DNA of 9,824 bases from DATEOR01 sp035273885. Lineage in GTDB: Bacteria; Actinomycetota; Thermoleophilia; Gaiellales; Gaiellaceae. The stretch covers positions 1 through 9,824 of the forward strand of contig DATEOR010000114.1 in NCBI GenBank assembly GCA_035273885.1, given 5' to 3'. This document shows, in pieces, positions 1-5,290 of this stretch (positions are counted from its first letter, which is position 1; each line of letters opens with the position of its first letter). A program made the translations under genes and the position numbers. The notes beneath the pieces were generated by a model. The model ran no database searches. It was not told where the DNA came from and saw only the letters and a program-made list of their open reading frames with translations.

Positions 1-326
1 TCGGACTCGGACTCGGTCGGCGGCGCCGGGGCGACGATCGTCTGCTCGACCGGCGGTGGCTCGGGAACGGGCATCGGCTCCGGCTCGGGCTCGGCAGGGG
101 TCATCGGAGGCGGCACCGGCGCCGGTGAGCCGGCCTCCACGACTGCGACCGGCCCTCGCGCCGAATGCCAGGCCAGATACTCGATCGCCGCGGCGATCAA
201 CCAGGCCAGCGCAACAAGCGGCAGCGCGACCGCGAGCCGAAGGTCGGCAAGCCAGACCGCCACCGCGACGAGCGCGATGAAGATCATGAGCGCGACGAGG
301 CGCAGGGACGAGACGATCGGCGGCAC
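1..326 (-). CDS. Small two-helix membrane protein with Pro/Glu-rich tail (3' end off the left edge)
   Basis: Reading the minus strand from a GTG at 326 gives an open frame of 108 codons that runs off position 1 with no stop. Residues about 8-27 (LVALMIFIALVAVAVWLADL) and about 31-50 form two hydrophobic segments joined by a very short turn. From about residue 65 the chain is rich in Pro, Glu, Ala and Val, as in a disordered tail. The upstream in-frame stop is the TAG of the coiled-coil gene at 345-347, and GTG 326 is the first usable start after it, leaving an 18-nt gap. I see no strong Shine-Dalgarno sequence, so coupling to the upstream gene is likely. The reading is supported by the hydrophobic pattern and the operon position. 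I do not recognise a family with a known function; a membrane partner of the adjacent coiled-coil protein is a guess. The C-terminus is not visible. Confidence 0.72.
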   Translation of the reverse strand, partial: MPPIVSSLRLVALMIFIALVAVAVWLADLRLAVALPLVALAWLIAAAIEYLAWHSARGPVAVVEAGSPAPVPPPMTPAEPEPEPMPVPEPPPVEQTIVAPAPPTESES

Positions 327-344
327 GCTTCGGTGCCGAAAAGC

Positions 345-1247
345 CTACGTGCTGCTCGGCGGGTTGTCGTCCTGCCGCTCGTCGTCCGCGGCCTCGGCGG
401 CGGCGGAGGGGCTCGCCGGAGTGCTCGGCGGCTCTGTGTCTTCCCCGGCCGCCTCTTCGTCCGGCTCGGGCTCGCTCGGCTCGGGGATCTCGACCGGTGC
501 GTTCGCGGTGACTCCGCTCGGCTTCGGCACGGAGGACTGTGCGGCGCGGACGATCGCGTCGACCGCTTCCTGGATCGCCGCCTCGCCGTGGCCGGCAGCG
601 GAGAGAAGCTGCTCGGCGCCCATGCGTGCGCGCTGGACGATGACGTCCGCCTGCGCGCGGGCCCACTCGAGGGTCTGCTCGACCTCGGCGCGGGCCGAGT
701 TCGTGAGCTCTGTCGCCTGATGCCGCGACTGCTCGAGGAGGCGGTTGCCACGCGTCTCGGCATCGTGGAGCTCGGAGCTCGAGTCGCGGTTCGCCTTGGT
801 CAGGATCTCGCGCGCCTCGTTACGGGCCGCGTTCAGGATCTCGCCGCGTTGGCGCTCGGTCTCCTGGCGGATCCGCGCGATCTCGGCCTCGCGCTGCTGA
901 AGCTCCATCTGCGACTCGCGGATCTCCTGCTCGGCCTTGCCGACCTGCTTCGCGGCGGCTTCCTGGGCGTCACGCTCGATCGTGTCGGCGAACTCGGCGG
1001 CCGAGCGGATGAGGTGCAGCGCGTCCATGCGGACGGCGTGCCCCGACGGCTCGGTGATCGCGCTGCGAGGCGCGGCCTGAAGAACACGCAGCTGTGCTTG
1101 CAGCGCGGTCATCTGTCGGCGGAACGCCTCAAAGGCTTCGCCGACCTTCTCCCGGTCGTAGCCCTCGCCCGCGCGCGGCAGGTCCTCCAGCCGCGGCAGC
1201 GGCGTGAGGGCAGGCCCTCCAGCGCGACTTGGATCTTGACTGGACAT
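345..1247 (-). CDS. DivIVA-like coiled-coil protein, 300 aa
   Basis: The sequence shows a short Pro-rich N-terminus, then a 'GYDREKVGEAFEAF' stretch (residues 29-42) that resembles the Y-D-x-x-x-V-D-x-F pattern of DivIVA/SepF-type cell-division scaffolds. A long, charged, Gly-poor helix rich in Glu, Arg, Ala and Gln follows at about residues 35-60 and 72-240, strongly predicted to be a coiled coil. The tail from about 241 to 300 is acidic, rich in Pro, Glu, Ala and Ser, and probably disordered. No catalytic motif or membrane segment is visible. The start is ATG 1247, with GGAGG nine bases upstream. The next gene (GTG 326) follows 18 nt after the stop and encodes a small membrane protein, so the two are probably made together. 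Role inferred: cytoplasmic scaffold near the membrane or at the pole or septum. The DivIVA assignment is pattern-level only; a generic ATP-synthase-b-like coiled coil is an alternative. Confidence 0.85.
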   Translation of the reverse strand: MSSQDPSRAGGPALTPLPRLEDLPRAGEGYDREKVGEAFEAFRRQMTALQAQLRVLQAAPRSAITEPSGHAVRMDALHLIRSAAEFADTIERDAQEAAAKQVGKAEQEIRESQMELQQREAEIARIRQETERQRGEILNAARNEAREILTKANRDSSSELHDAETRGNRLLEQSRHQATELTNSARAEVEQTLEWARAQADVIVQRARMGAEQLLSAAGHGEAAIQEAVDAIVRAAQSSVPKPSGVTANAPVEIPEPSEPEPDEEAAGEDTEPPSTPASPSAAAEAADDERQDDNPPSST

Positions 1248-1256
1248 CTGCTTACG

Positions 1257-1261
1257 CCTCC
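1257..1261 (-). promoter_or_regulatory. Shine-Dalgarno site of the coiled-coil gene
   Basis: GGAGG on the minus strand lies nine bases before ATG 1247. It is the clearest ribosome binding site in the window and fixes the start of the 300-residue protein. Most other genes here rely on overlaps or lack a leader. Confidence 0.65.
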
Positions 1262-1266
1262 ACTCC

Positions 1267-1281
1267 CCCGTGCACCACGGG
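1267..1281 (-). other. Small perfect hairpin in the aspS / coiled-coil gene spacer
   Basis: CCCGTG-GTG-CACGGG on the minus strand is a 6-bp perfect inverted repeat with a 3-nt loop, five bases upstream of the Shine-Dalgarno GGAGG. No T-run follows it, so it does not look like an intrinsic terminator for aspS. It could be a leader hairpin that affects translation of the coiled-coil gene, or chance in GC-rich DNA. Confidence 0.35.
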
Positions 1282-1290
1282 TTTCGCCAG

Positions 1291-1296
1291 AAAGTA
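1291..1296 (-). promoter_or_regulatory. Candidate -10 box for the coiled-coil gene
   Basis: TACTTT on the minus strand matches the TANNNT consensus. It lies in the only AT-rich patch of the 57-bp spacer after aspS and would give a leader of roughly 35-40 nt. No -35 match to TTGACA is visible at the usual spacing, so this is weak. The gene could instead be read through from aspS. Confidence 0.3.
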
Positions 1297-1304
1297 TGAC
1301 TAGC

Positions 1305-3068
1305 TCATCGGCCGGTGGGCCCGCTTTCTTGACGGGCTTCGGGGCGGATCTGAATTCCGAGCTCCCGCAGCTGTTCCTCCTCGACCTCGGAGGGCGCACC
1401 GCTCATCGGGTCGACGCCGGCCTGGTTCTTCGGAAACGCAATGACGTCGCGCAGATTCGGCTCCCTCGCGAGCACCATCATCATGCGGTCGATCCCGAAG
1501 GCGATCCCGCCGTGCGGCGGCGCGCCCATCGCCAGCGCATCGAGGAGGAACCCGAACTTCGCGCGCTGCTGCTCGGGAGAGAGCTGCAGCAGCGAGAAGA
1601 CGCGGGACTGGATGTCCGCCTCGTGGATCCTGAAGGAGCCTCCGCCGAGCTCCTGGCCGTTGCCGACGAGGTCGTAGGCGTAGGCGAGCGCATTCGCGGG
1701 GTCCTGGTCGAACGTCTCCTCGAACCCGGGCGCGGGCCGCGTGAATGGATGGTGCACCGCCGCCCAGCGCTCGTCCTCCTCCGACCACTCGAACATCGGG
1801 AAGTCGGTGACCCAGACCCAGTTCCAGGCGTCCTCGTCGATGAGCTCGAGCTCACGGCCGAGATGGAGCCGAAGCGCGCCGAGCACACGGGAGATCTTGG
1901 CCGGCTCGTCGGCGGCGAAGAGGACGCTGTAGCCCGGCTCGCAGCGGAAGTGGGCGAGCTCCTCCTCGGAGAGGAACTTCGCGACCGGCGAGCGCACCTC
2001 GCCCTCTTCGTCCCAGACGAGGTACGCGAGGCCCTTCGCGCCCCACTCCTTCGCCACCTCCTCGAGCCGTTCGAGCTCGGCGCGCGAAAAGGCCTGAGGC
2101 ACCCGGATGAAGCGAACGCACGGCGCGCCCGCGAAGACGCCGAACTGGGAGTCGCGTGTCAGCTGGGTCGCGTCCTCGATCTGGAGCCCGAAGCGGAGGT
2201 CGGGCTTGTCCGAGCCGTAGCGAGCGTCCGCCTCGGCCCAGGGAAGCCGTGGGAAGGGCGCCTCGATCTCCACGCCGAGGCAGTCGCGCCAGACCGCCTG
2301 GATCATCTGCTCCATGAGGGCGAAGACGAACTCCTGGTCCGGAAAGGCCATCTCGACGTCGAGCTGCGTGATCTCCTGTACCCGGTCGGCGCGCAGGTCC
2401 TCGTCGCGGAAGCAGCGCGCGATCTGGAAGTAGCGGTCGAAGCCGCCGATCACGAGCAGCTGCTTCAGGATCTGTGGCGACTGCGGCAGCGCAAAGAAGC
2501 GTCCGGGCTGGAGCCGGCTGGGGACGATGAAATCGCGCGCGCCTTCGGGCGTCGGCTTGAAGAGGATCGGCGTCTCGATCTCGAGGAAGCCGCCGCCCTC
2601 CATCGTCCGCCGGATCGCGGAGACCATCGTGCTGCGGAGCCCGATGTTCCGCTGCATCTTCGGGCGACGCAGGTCGAGCCAGCGGTGGCGCAGGCGCAGG
2701 GTCTCGTCGACGTTCTCCTCGTCGAGCTGGAACGGGAGCGGCGTCGAGGTCGAGACGATGTCGAGCCGATCGACCTGGAGCTCGACCTCGCCTGTCGGGA
2801 TATTCGGGTTGACCGCCTCGGGCGCGCGCTTCACGAGCTCGCCCTCCGCGCGGAGCACGAACTCGTTGCGGATCGCATGCGTCTTCTCGAAGGCCTCGGC
2901 CGCGCGCTCTGGGTTGATGACGAGCTGGCAGATCCCGGTCCGGTCGCGCAGGTCGACGAAGACGAGGCCGCCGTGGTCGCGGCGCGAGTCGACCCAGCCG
3001 GCCAGGGTAAGCCGCTCGCCGACGCGCTCGGAGCTCACCCCGCCGCACATGAGGTCTCGCCAGATCAC
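1305..3068 (-). CDS. aspS: Aspartyl-tRNA synthetase (probably the non-discriminating type)
   Basis: This class II synthetase charges tRNA-Asp with aspartate in the cytoplasm. At 587 residues it has the usual bacterial length. An N-terminal OB-fold anticodon domain (about 1-105) contains GWVDSRRDHGG (24-34). The catalytic core carries TPEGARDF (173-180), motif 2 FRDEDLRADR (220-229) and motif 3 GIAFGIDRMM (521-530). The bacterial GAD insertion lies between about 290 and 420. The start is GTG 3068, which overlaps the hisS stop as GTGA. It gives MIWRDLMCGG, aligning with the family's R-T-H-x-C-G opening; an internal ATG at 3050 would lose this. His32 after R-R-D is the residue found in non-discriminating AspRS, which also makes Asp-tRNA-Asn for GatCAB; discriminating enzymes such as that of E. 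coli have Leu. The motif 2 loop reads RVQEI rather than the common RQPEF. The protein could equally be annotated Asp/Asn-tRNA ligase. Confidence 0.97.
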   Translation of the reverse strand: MIWRDLMCGGVSSERVGERLTLAGWVDSRRDHGGLVFVDLRDRTGICQLVINPERAAEAFEKTHAIRNEFVLRAEGELVKRAPEAVNPNIPTGEVELQVDRLDIVSTSTPLPFQLDEENVDETLRLRHRWLDLRRPKMQRNIGLRSTMVSAIRRTMEGGGFLEIETPILFKPTPEGARDFIVPSRLQPGRFFALPQSPQILKQLLVIGGFDRYFQIARCFRDEDLRADRVQEITQLDVEMAFPDQEFVFALMEQMIQAVWRDCLGVEIEAPFPRLPWAEADARYGSDKPDLRFGLQIEDATQLTRDSQFGVFAGAPCVRFIRVPQAFSRAELERLEEVAKEWGAKGLAYLVWDEEGEVRSPVAKFLSEEELAHFRCEPGYSVLFAADEPAKISRVLGALRLHLGRELELIDEDAWNWVWVTDFPMFEWSEEDERWAAVHHPFTRPAPGFEETFDQDPANALAYAYDLVGNGQELGGGSFRIHEADIQSRVFSLLQLSPEQQRAKFGFLLDALAMGAPPHGGIAFGIDRMMMVLAREPNLRDVIAFPKNQAGVDPMSGAPSEVEEEQLRELGIQIRPEARQESGPTGR

Positions 3069-4258
3069 GCGCTCACCCCGGAGAGGTCGGTGTGGGCGCC
3101 GACGTCGATCACGCGCCTGGCGCCGAGCCTTCCGGCCTGCGTGCGCTGGCCTTTCACGGAACGGCCCGCGTAGTCCGTCTCCGCGCGGACGCCCGCCGCG
3201 CGGAGCTCGGCGATCTTGGCGAGGACAGCGGTACGGTCGGCGCCCTCCTCGCAGATGAAGAAGACGTCGATGCCCTCTTCGGCAGGCGGCTCGACTCCGG
3301 CCTCCTCCAAGGCCAGTAGGAGCCGCTCGATGCCCGCGCCGAAGCCCACCCCGGGGGTGTGAGCACCGCCGAGCTCCTCGGCCAGGCCGTCGTAGCGCCC
3401 GCCGCCGCTCAGAGTGCTCTGCGAGCCGCCTTCGGGGCCCACGAACTCCCAGGTCGTGCGCGTGTAGTAGTCGAGGCCGCGCACGAGGGTCGGGACCACC
3501 TCGTAGCGCACGCCGTAGGCGTCGAGGTAGCGCCGTACCTCGGCGAAGTGCTCGCGGCACGCGTCGCAGAGCGAGTCTCCGATCGTGGGCGCCTGCCTCA
3601 GGACCTTCTGCACGGCAGCCGGCTTCGCCGGGATGTTGTCCAGGGCGCGGAGCGGATTGCGCGACGCCTGCTCCCTCGTGGCGTCGTCCAACTCGGACGC
3701 GTGCTCGTCGAGCCACGGCTGCAGGCGCTCGAGGTAGGCGGGGCGGCACTCGGCGTCCCCGATCGAGTTCAGCTCGAGCCGGTACTCGGTCACACCGAGC
3801 CGCGCGAGCAGAGTGTCGTAGAGCTGGATCACCTCGGCGTCGAGCGCGGGGTCCTCCGAGCCGATCGCCTCTACGTCGAACTGCCAGTGCTCGCGGTACC
3901 GACCCTTCTGCGGACGGCCGTAGCGGTAGATCGTCTCGTGCGTGTAGAGCTTCTGCGGCTGCGGCTCCCGGTGCAGGCCATGCTCGAGATAGGCGCGCAC
4001 GATGGGAGCGGTCGCCTCCGCCCGAAGTGTGAGCGAGCGCTCGCCGCGGTCCTCGAACGTGTACATCTCCTTGGTGACGACGTCCGAGCCGTGGCCCGAC
4101 GTGCGGGCGAAAAGCTCGGTGTCCTCGAAGACCGGCGTGTCGATCCGGCGGTAGCCGTAGAGCTCGCAGAGGCGCTCGAACTCCCTGAGCACATGCCGCC
4201 AGCGCGGCTGCTCGGAGGGAAGGATGTCGTGGGTGCCGCGCGGAGCTTCGAACTTCAC
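3065..4258 (-). CDS. hisS: Histidyl-tRNA synthetase
   Basis: This class II synthetase, a dimer in the family, attaches histidine to tRNA-His. The N-terminus has the family signature PRGTHDILP (6-14). Motif 1 lies around 38-50. The motif 2 region spans LTLRAEATAP (77-86) to YRYGRPQKGRYR (111-122). The histidine-specific loop is LVRGLDYYTRT (258-268), with the catalytic Arg260. SGGGRYDGL (284-292) and motif 3 GVGFGAGIERLL (303-314) follow, then a C-terminal anticodon-binding domain with GRSVKGQ (365-371). The start is GTG 4258, forming a GTGA overlap with the upstream hydrolase stop. The frame is open further upstream, but that part is antisense-like and lies inside the hydrolase gene. At 397 residues it is about 20-30 shorter than typical HisRS: the chain stops soon after the last expected strand, where it overlaps the aspS start. 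No obvious continuation is seen in another frame. Confidence 0.97.
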   Translation of the reverse strand: MKFEAPRGTHDILPSEQPRWRHVLREFERLCELYGYRRIDTPVFEDTELFARTSGHGSDVVTKEMYTFEDRGERSLTLRAEATAPIVRAYLEHGLHREPQPQKLYTHETIYRYGRPQKGRYREHWQFDVEAIGSEDPALDAEVIQLYDTLLARLGVTEYRLELNSIGDAECRPAYLERLQPWLDEHASELDDATREQASRNPLRALDNIPAKPAAVQKVLRQAPTIGDSLCDACREHFAEVRRYLDAYGVRYEVVPTLVRGLDYYTRTTWEFVGPEGGSQSTLSGGGRYDGLAEELGGAHTPGVGFGAGIERLLLALEEAGVEPPAEEGIDVFFICEEGADRTAVLAKIAELRAAGVRAETDYAGRSVKGQRTQAGRLGARRVIDVGAHTDLSGVSA

Positions 4259-4890
4259 GCCCGGAGCTCTGCGAGGAAGGGGTTGCGCGCCAGCTCGTCG
4301 CCGAGCGTCGTGGGCGGCCCGTGTCCCGAGTAGACGACGGTCTCGGGCGGGAAGCGCTCGGCCAGCCGGCGGATCGAGTCGAGCAGCGTCTCCCAGTCGC
4401 CGCCCGGCCGGTCGAACCGTCCCACCGACCCGGCGAAGAGGACGTCGCCGGAGAACAACGCTCCGTCGGAGTAGAACGCGAGGTGGCCGAGCAGGTGTCC
4501 CGGGACCTTGACCGTCTCGAACTCGATCCCGCCCAGCTCGAGCCTCTCGTCCCCTTCGAGAAGAACGTCGGGCGTGAACACCTCGAAGGTCACGCCGGAC
4601 TCCGGGTAGAGCTCGTTGATCCGTTGTGCACGCTCGCTGTCCACTTGGGCCATGTATACGGGTGCCACGGTCTCCCGCTGGAGCTCGGCCACGCCGCCGA
4701 TGTGGTCGATGTCGGCGTGTGTGATGAGAATCGCCGCACAGCGAGCGCCGTCGAGCGCCTCGTCGATCCGCTCGGCCTCTCCGGGCCAGCCCGGGTCCAC
4801 GACGACAGCTTCGTCGGCGCCTGGACGGCGGACGACGTAGCAATTCATCCCAAAGGGGCTCAGCTCGAGCCGCTTGACGTCGAGACTCAT
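4255..4890 (-). CDS. Metallo-beta-lactamase-fold hydrolase, glyoxalase II-like, with altered metal motif
   Basis: The 211-residue protein has the layout of small glyoxalase II / hydroxyacylglutathione hydrolase-like enzymes, which hydrolyse thioesters with a di-metal site. The visible ligand positions are the first motif at 57-63 (THADIDH), then GHLLGH (131-136, ligand His132), FSGDVLF (146-152, Asp149) and YSGHGPPTT (187-195, His190), followed by the family's NPFL near the C-terminus. The first motif is H-x-D-x-D-H instead of H-x-H-x-D-H: Asp60 replaces the second His. The rest of the site is intact, so an active enzyme with altered metal preference is plausible. The start is ATG 4890, with a -10-like TAGACT just upstream and no Shine-Dalgarno, suggesting a nearly leaderless mRNA. 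It is the first gene of the run with hisS and aspS, and its stop overlaps the hisS GTG. The substrate is unknown, and a link to translation quality control is speculation. Confidence 0.9.
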   Translation of the reverse strand: MSLDVKRLELSPFGMNCYVVRRPGADEAVVVDPGWPGEAERIDEALDGARCAAILITHADIDHIGGVAELQRETVAPVYMAQVDSERAQRINELYPESGVTFEVFTPDVLLEGDERLELGGIEFETVKVPGHLLGHLAFYSDGALFSGDVLFAGSVGRFDRPGGDWETLLDSIRRLAERFPPETVVYSGHGPPTTLGDELARNPFLAELRA

Positions 4891-4900
4891 CCGGCGGCCA

Positions 4901-4906
4901 AGTCTA
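4901..4906 (-). promoter_or_regulatory. Candidate -10 box for the hydrolase-hisS-aspS run
   Basis: TAGACT on the minus strand ends ten bases before ATG 4890, which places the expected transcript start within a few bases of the start codon. No -35 consensus is visible at 17-18 bp spacing, where the opposite promoter's -10 box lies. Confidence 0.5.
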
Positions 4907-4921
4907 ACGGGGCACCCCGGT

Positions 4922-4927
4922 TACACT
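4922..4927 (+). promoter_or_regulatory. Candidate -10 box for the cupin gene
   Basis: TACACT ends eight bases before ATG 4936, so transcription would start at or within a base or two of the A of ATG, giving a leaderless message. No Shine-Dalgarno sequence precedes the ATG, which fits this. No good -35 is seen. Confidence 0.5.
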
Positions 4928-4935
4928 GGCGCGCG

Positions 4936-5268
4936 ATGGAGAGCTGGCCGCTCCCCGAGATCGCGACTCCCACGGGCACTCGTTCGCCGGTGGTTCTGAA
5001 GAGCGAGGACGAGGCGCGGGCCGTTCTCATCGGCCTCGACCCCGGCCAGGAGCTCGGCGACCACCAGGTGAAGGAACACGCCTGGCTCTTCGTCGTCGCG
5101 GGCACGGTCCGCATCGCCAGCGCGGACGGGGAGATCGAGGCTTCCACAGGCACTCTCGCCCACTTCGAGCCCGACGAGCGCCACTCGGTCGCAAGCGACG
5201 AAGGCGCGAAGATCCTGTTGCTGCTCGCTCCGTGGCCCGGCGAGGGCCACTTCCGCGGCAGCGGCTAG
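4936..5268 (+). CDS. Small cupin-domain protein, 110 aa
   Basis: This is the only plus-strand gene in the window. The protein is a single cupin barrel. The first cupin-like motif is G-D-H-Q-V-K-E-H-A-W (41-50) followed by V-V-A-G-T-V (53-58). After a strand pair around 60-76, the second motif carries P79 and H83 (EPDERHSV). Likely metal-site residues are His43, Glu47 or His48, and His83, but the classical H-x-H pair is absent, so metal binding is uncertain. The start is ATG 4936. The frame stays open far upstream, but only across the antisense of the hydrolase gene, and the -10-like box just before this ATG fixes it. The gene diverges from the hydrolase-hisS-aspS run and converges on the methyltransferase. 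Small stand-alone cupins can be sugar-binding, dioxygenase-like or stress-linked; nothing here decides which. Confidence 0.85.
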   Translation: MESWPLPEIATPTGTRSPVVLKSEDEARAVLIGLDPGQELGDHQVKEHAWLFVVAGTVRIASADGEIEASTGTLAHFEPDERHSVASDEGAKILLLLAPWPGEGHFRGSG

Positions 5269-5271
5269 CGC

Positions 5272-5289
5272 CGCCGCCCCAGGGCGGCG
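5272..5289. terminator. GC hairpin between convergent genes
   Basis: CGCCGCCC-CA-GGGCGGCG is a perfect 8-bp inverted repeat, realistically a 7-bp stem with a 4-nt loop. It fills most of the 22-bp gap between the cupin stop (5268) and the methyltransferase stop (5291). There is no T-tract on either side, so it is not a classical intrinsic terminator. Its symmetric position between two gene ends makes a bidirectional stop or RNA-end stabiliser plausible. Confidence 0.45.
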
Positions 5290-5290
5290 A

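Larger units (their letters stand above)
4897..4930. promoter_or_regulatory. Symmetric divergent promoter / operator-like palindrome
   Basis: The 45-bp spacer between the two divergent starts contains a 34-bp imperfect inverted repeat centred on 4913/4914. Read outward from the centre, the plus arm is CCCCGGTTACACTGGC and the minus arm is CCCCGTTAGACTTGGC: 14 matching positions, one mismatch and one single-base gap in each. The inner part can pair as TAACGGGG-CA-CCCCGGTTA with one bulged G. Each arm contains a TANNNT box facing its own gene, and the two start codons are nearly equidistant from the centre (22 and 23 bp). It could act as one shared bidirectional promoter, as an operator for a dimeric regulator, or as both. 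Confidence 0.55.

Noticed and set aside
1..110. Short repeated TCGGAC/TCGGGC units near the left edge, considered as a tandem repeat.
   Set aside because: They are Glu/Ser/Pro codons of the disordered tail of the membrane protein on the minus strand, not a separate repeat element.
1267..1281. Intrinsic terminator of aspS.
   Set aside because: The stem is only 6 bp and no T-tract follows on the minus strand, so I list it as a hairpin rather than a terminator.
165..3173. A 1002-codon plus-strand open frame across the coiled-coil gene and aspS.
   Set aside because: It is antisense to two well-supported genes. Its translation is rich in Arg, Leu, Asp and Val with no domain. Long antisense frames are expected when GC-rich third positions suppress stop codons.
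3069..3749. N-terminal extension of the aspS frame, giving 814 residues.
   Set aside because: These residues are an Arg/Gly/Ala-rich out-of-frame reading of hisS. AspRS homology begins at GTG 3068, which overlaps the hisS stop.
4259..4843. N-terminal extension of the hisS frame, giving 592 residues.
   Set aside because: It is an Arg-rich out-of-frame reading of the hydrolase gene. The HisRS signature PRGTHDILP begins five residues after GTG 4258.
4321..4935. Extension of the cupin frame upstream of ATG 4936.
   Set aside because: It runs antisense through the hydrolase gene with no domain, and a -10-like box sits just before ATG 4936.
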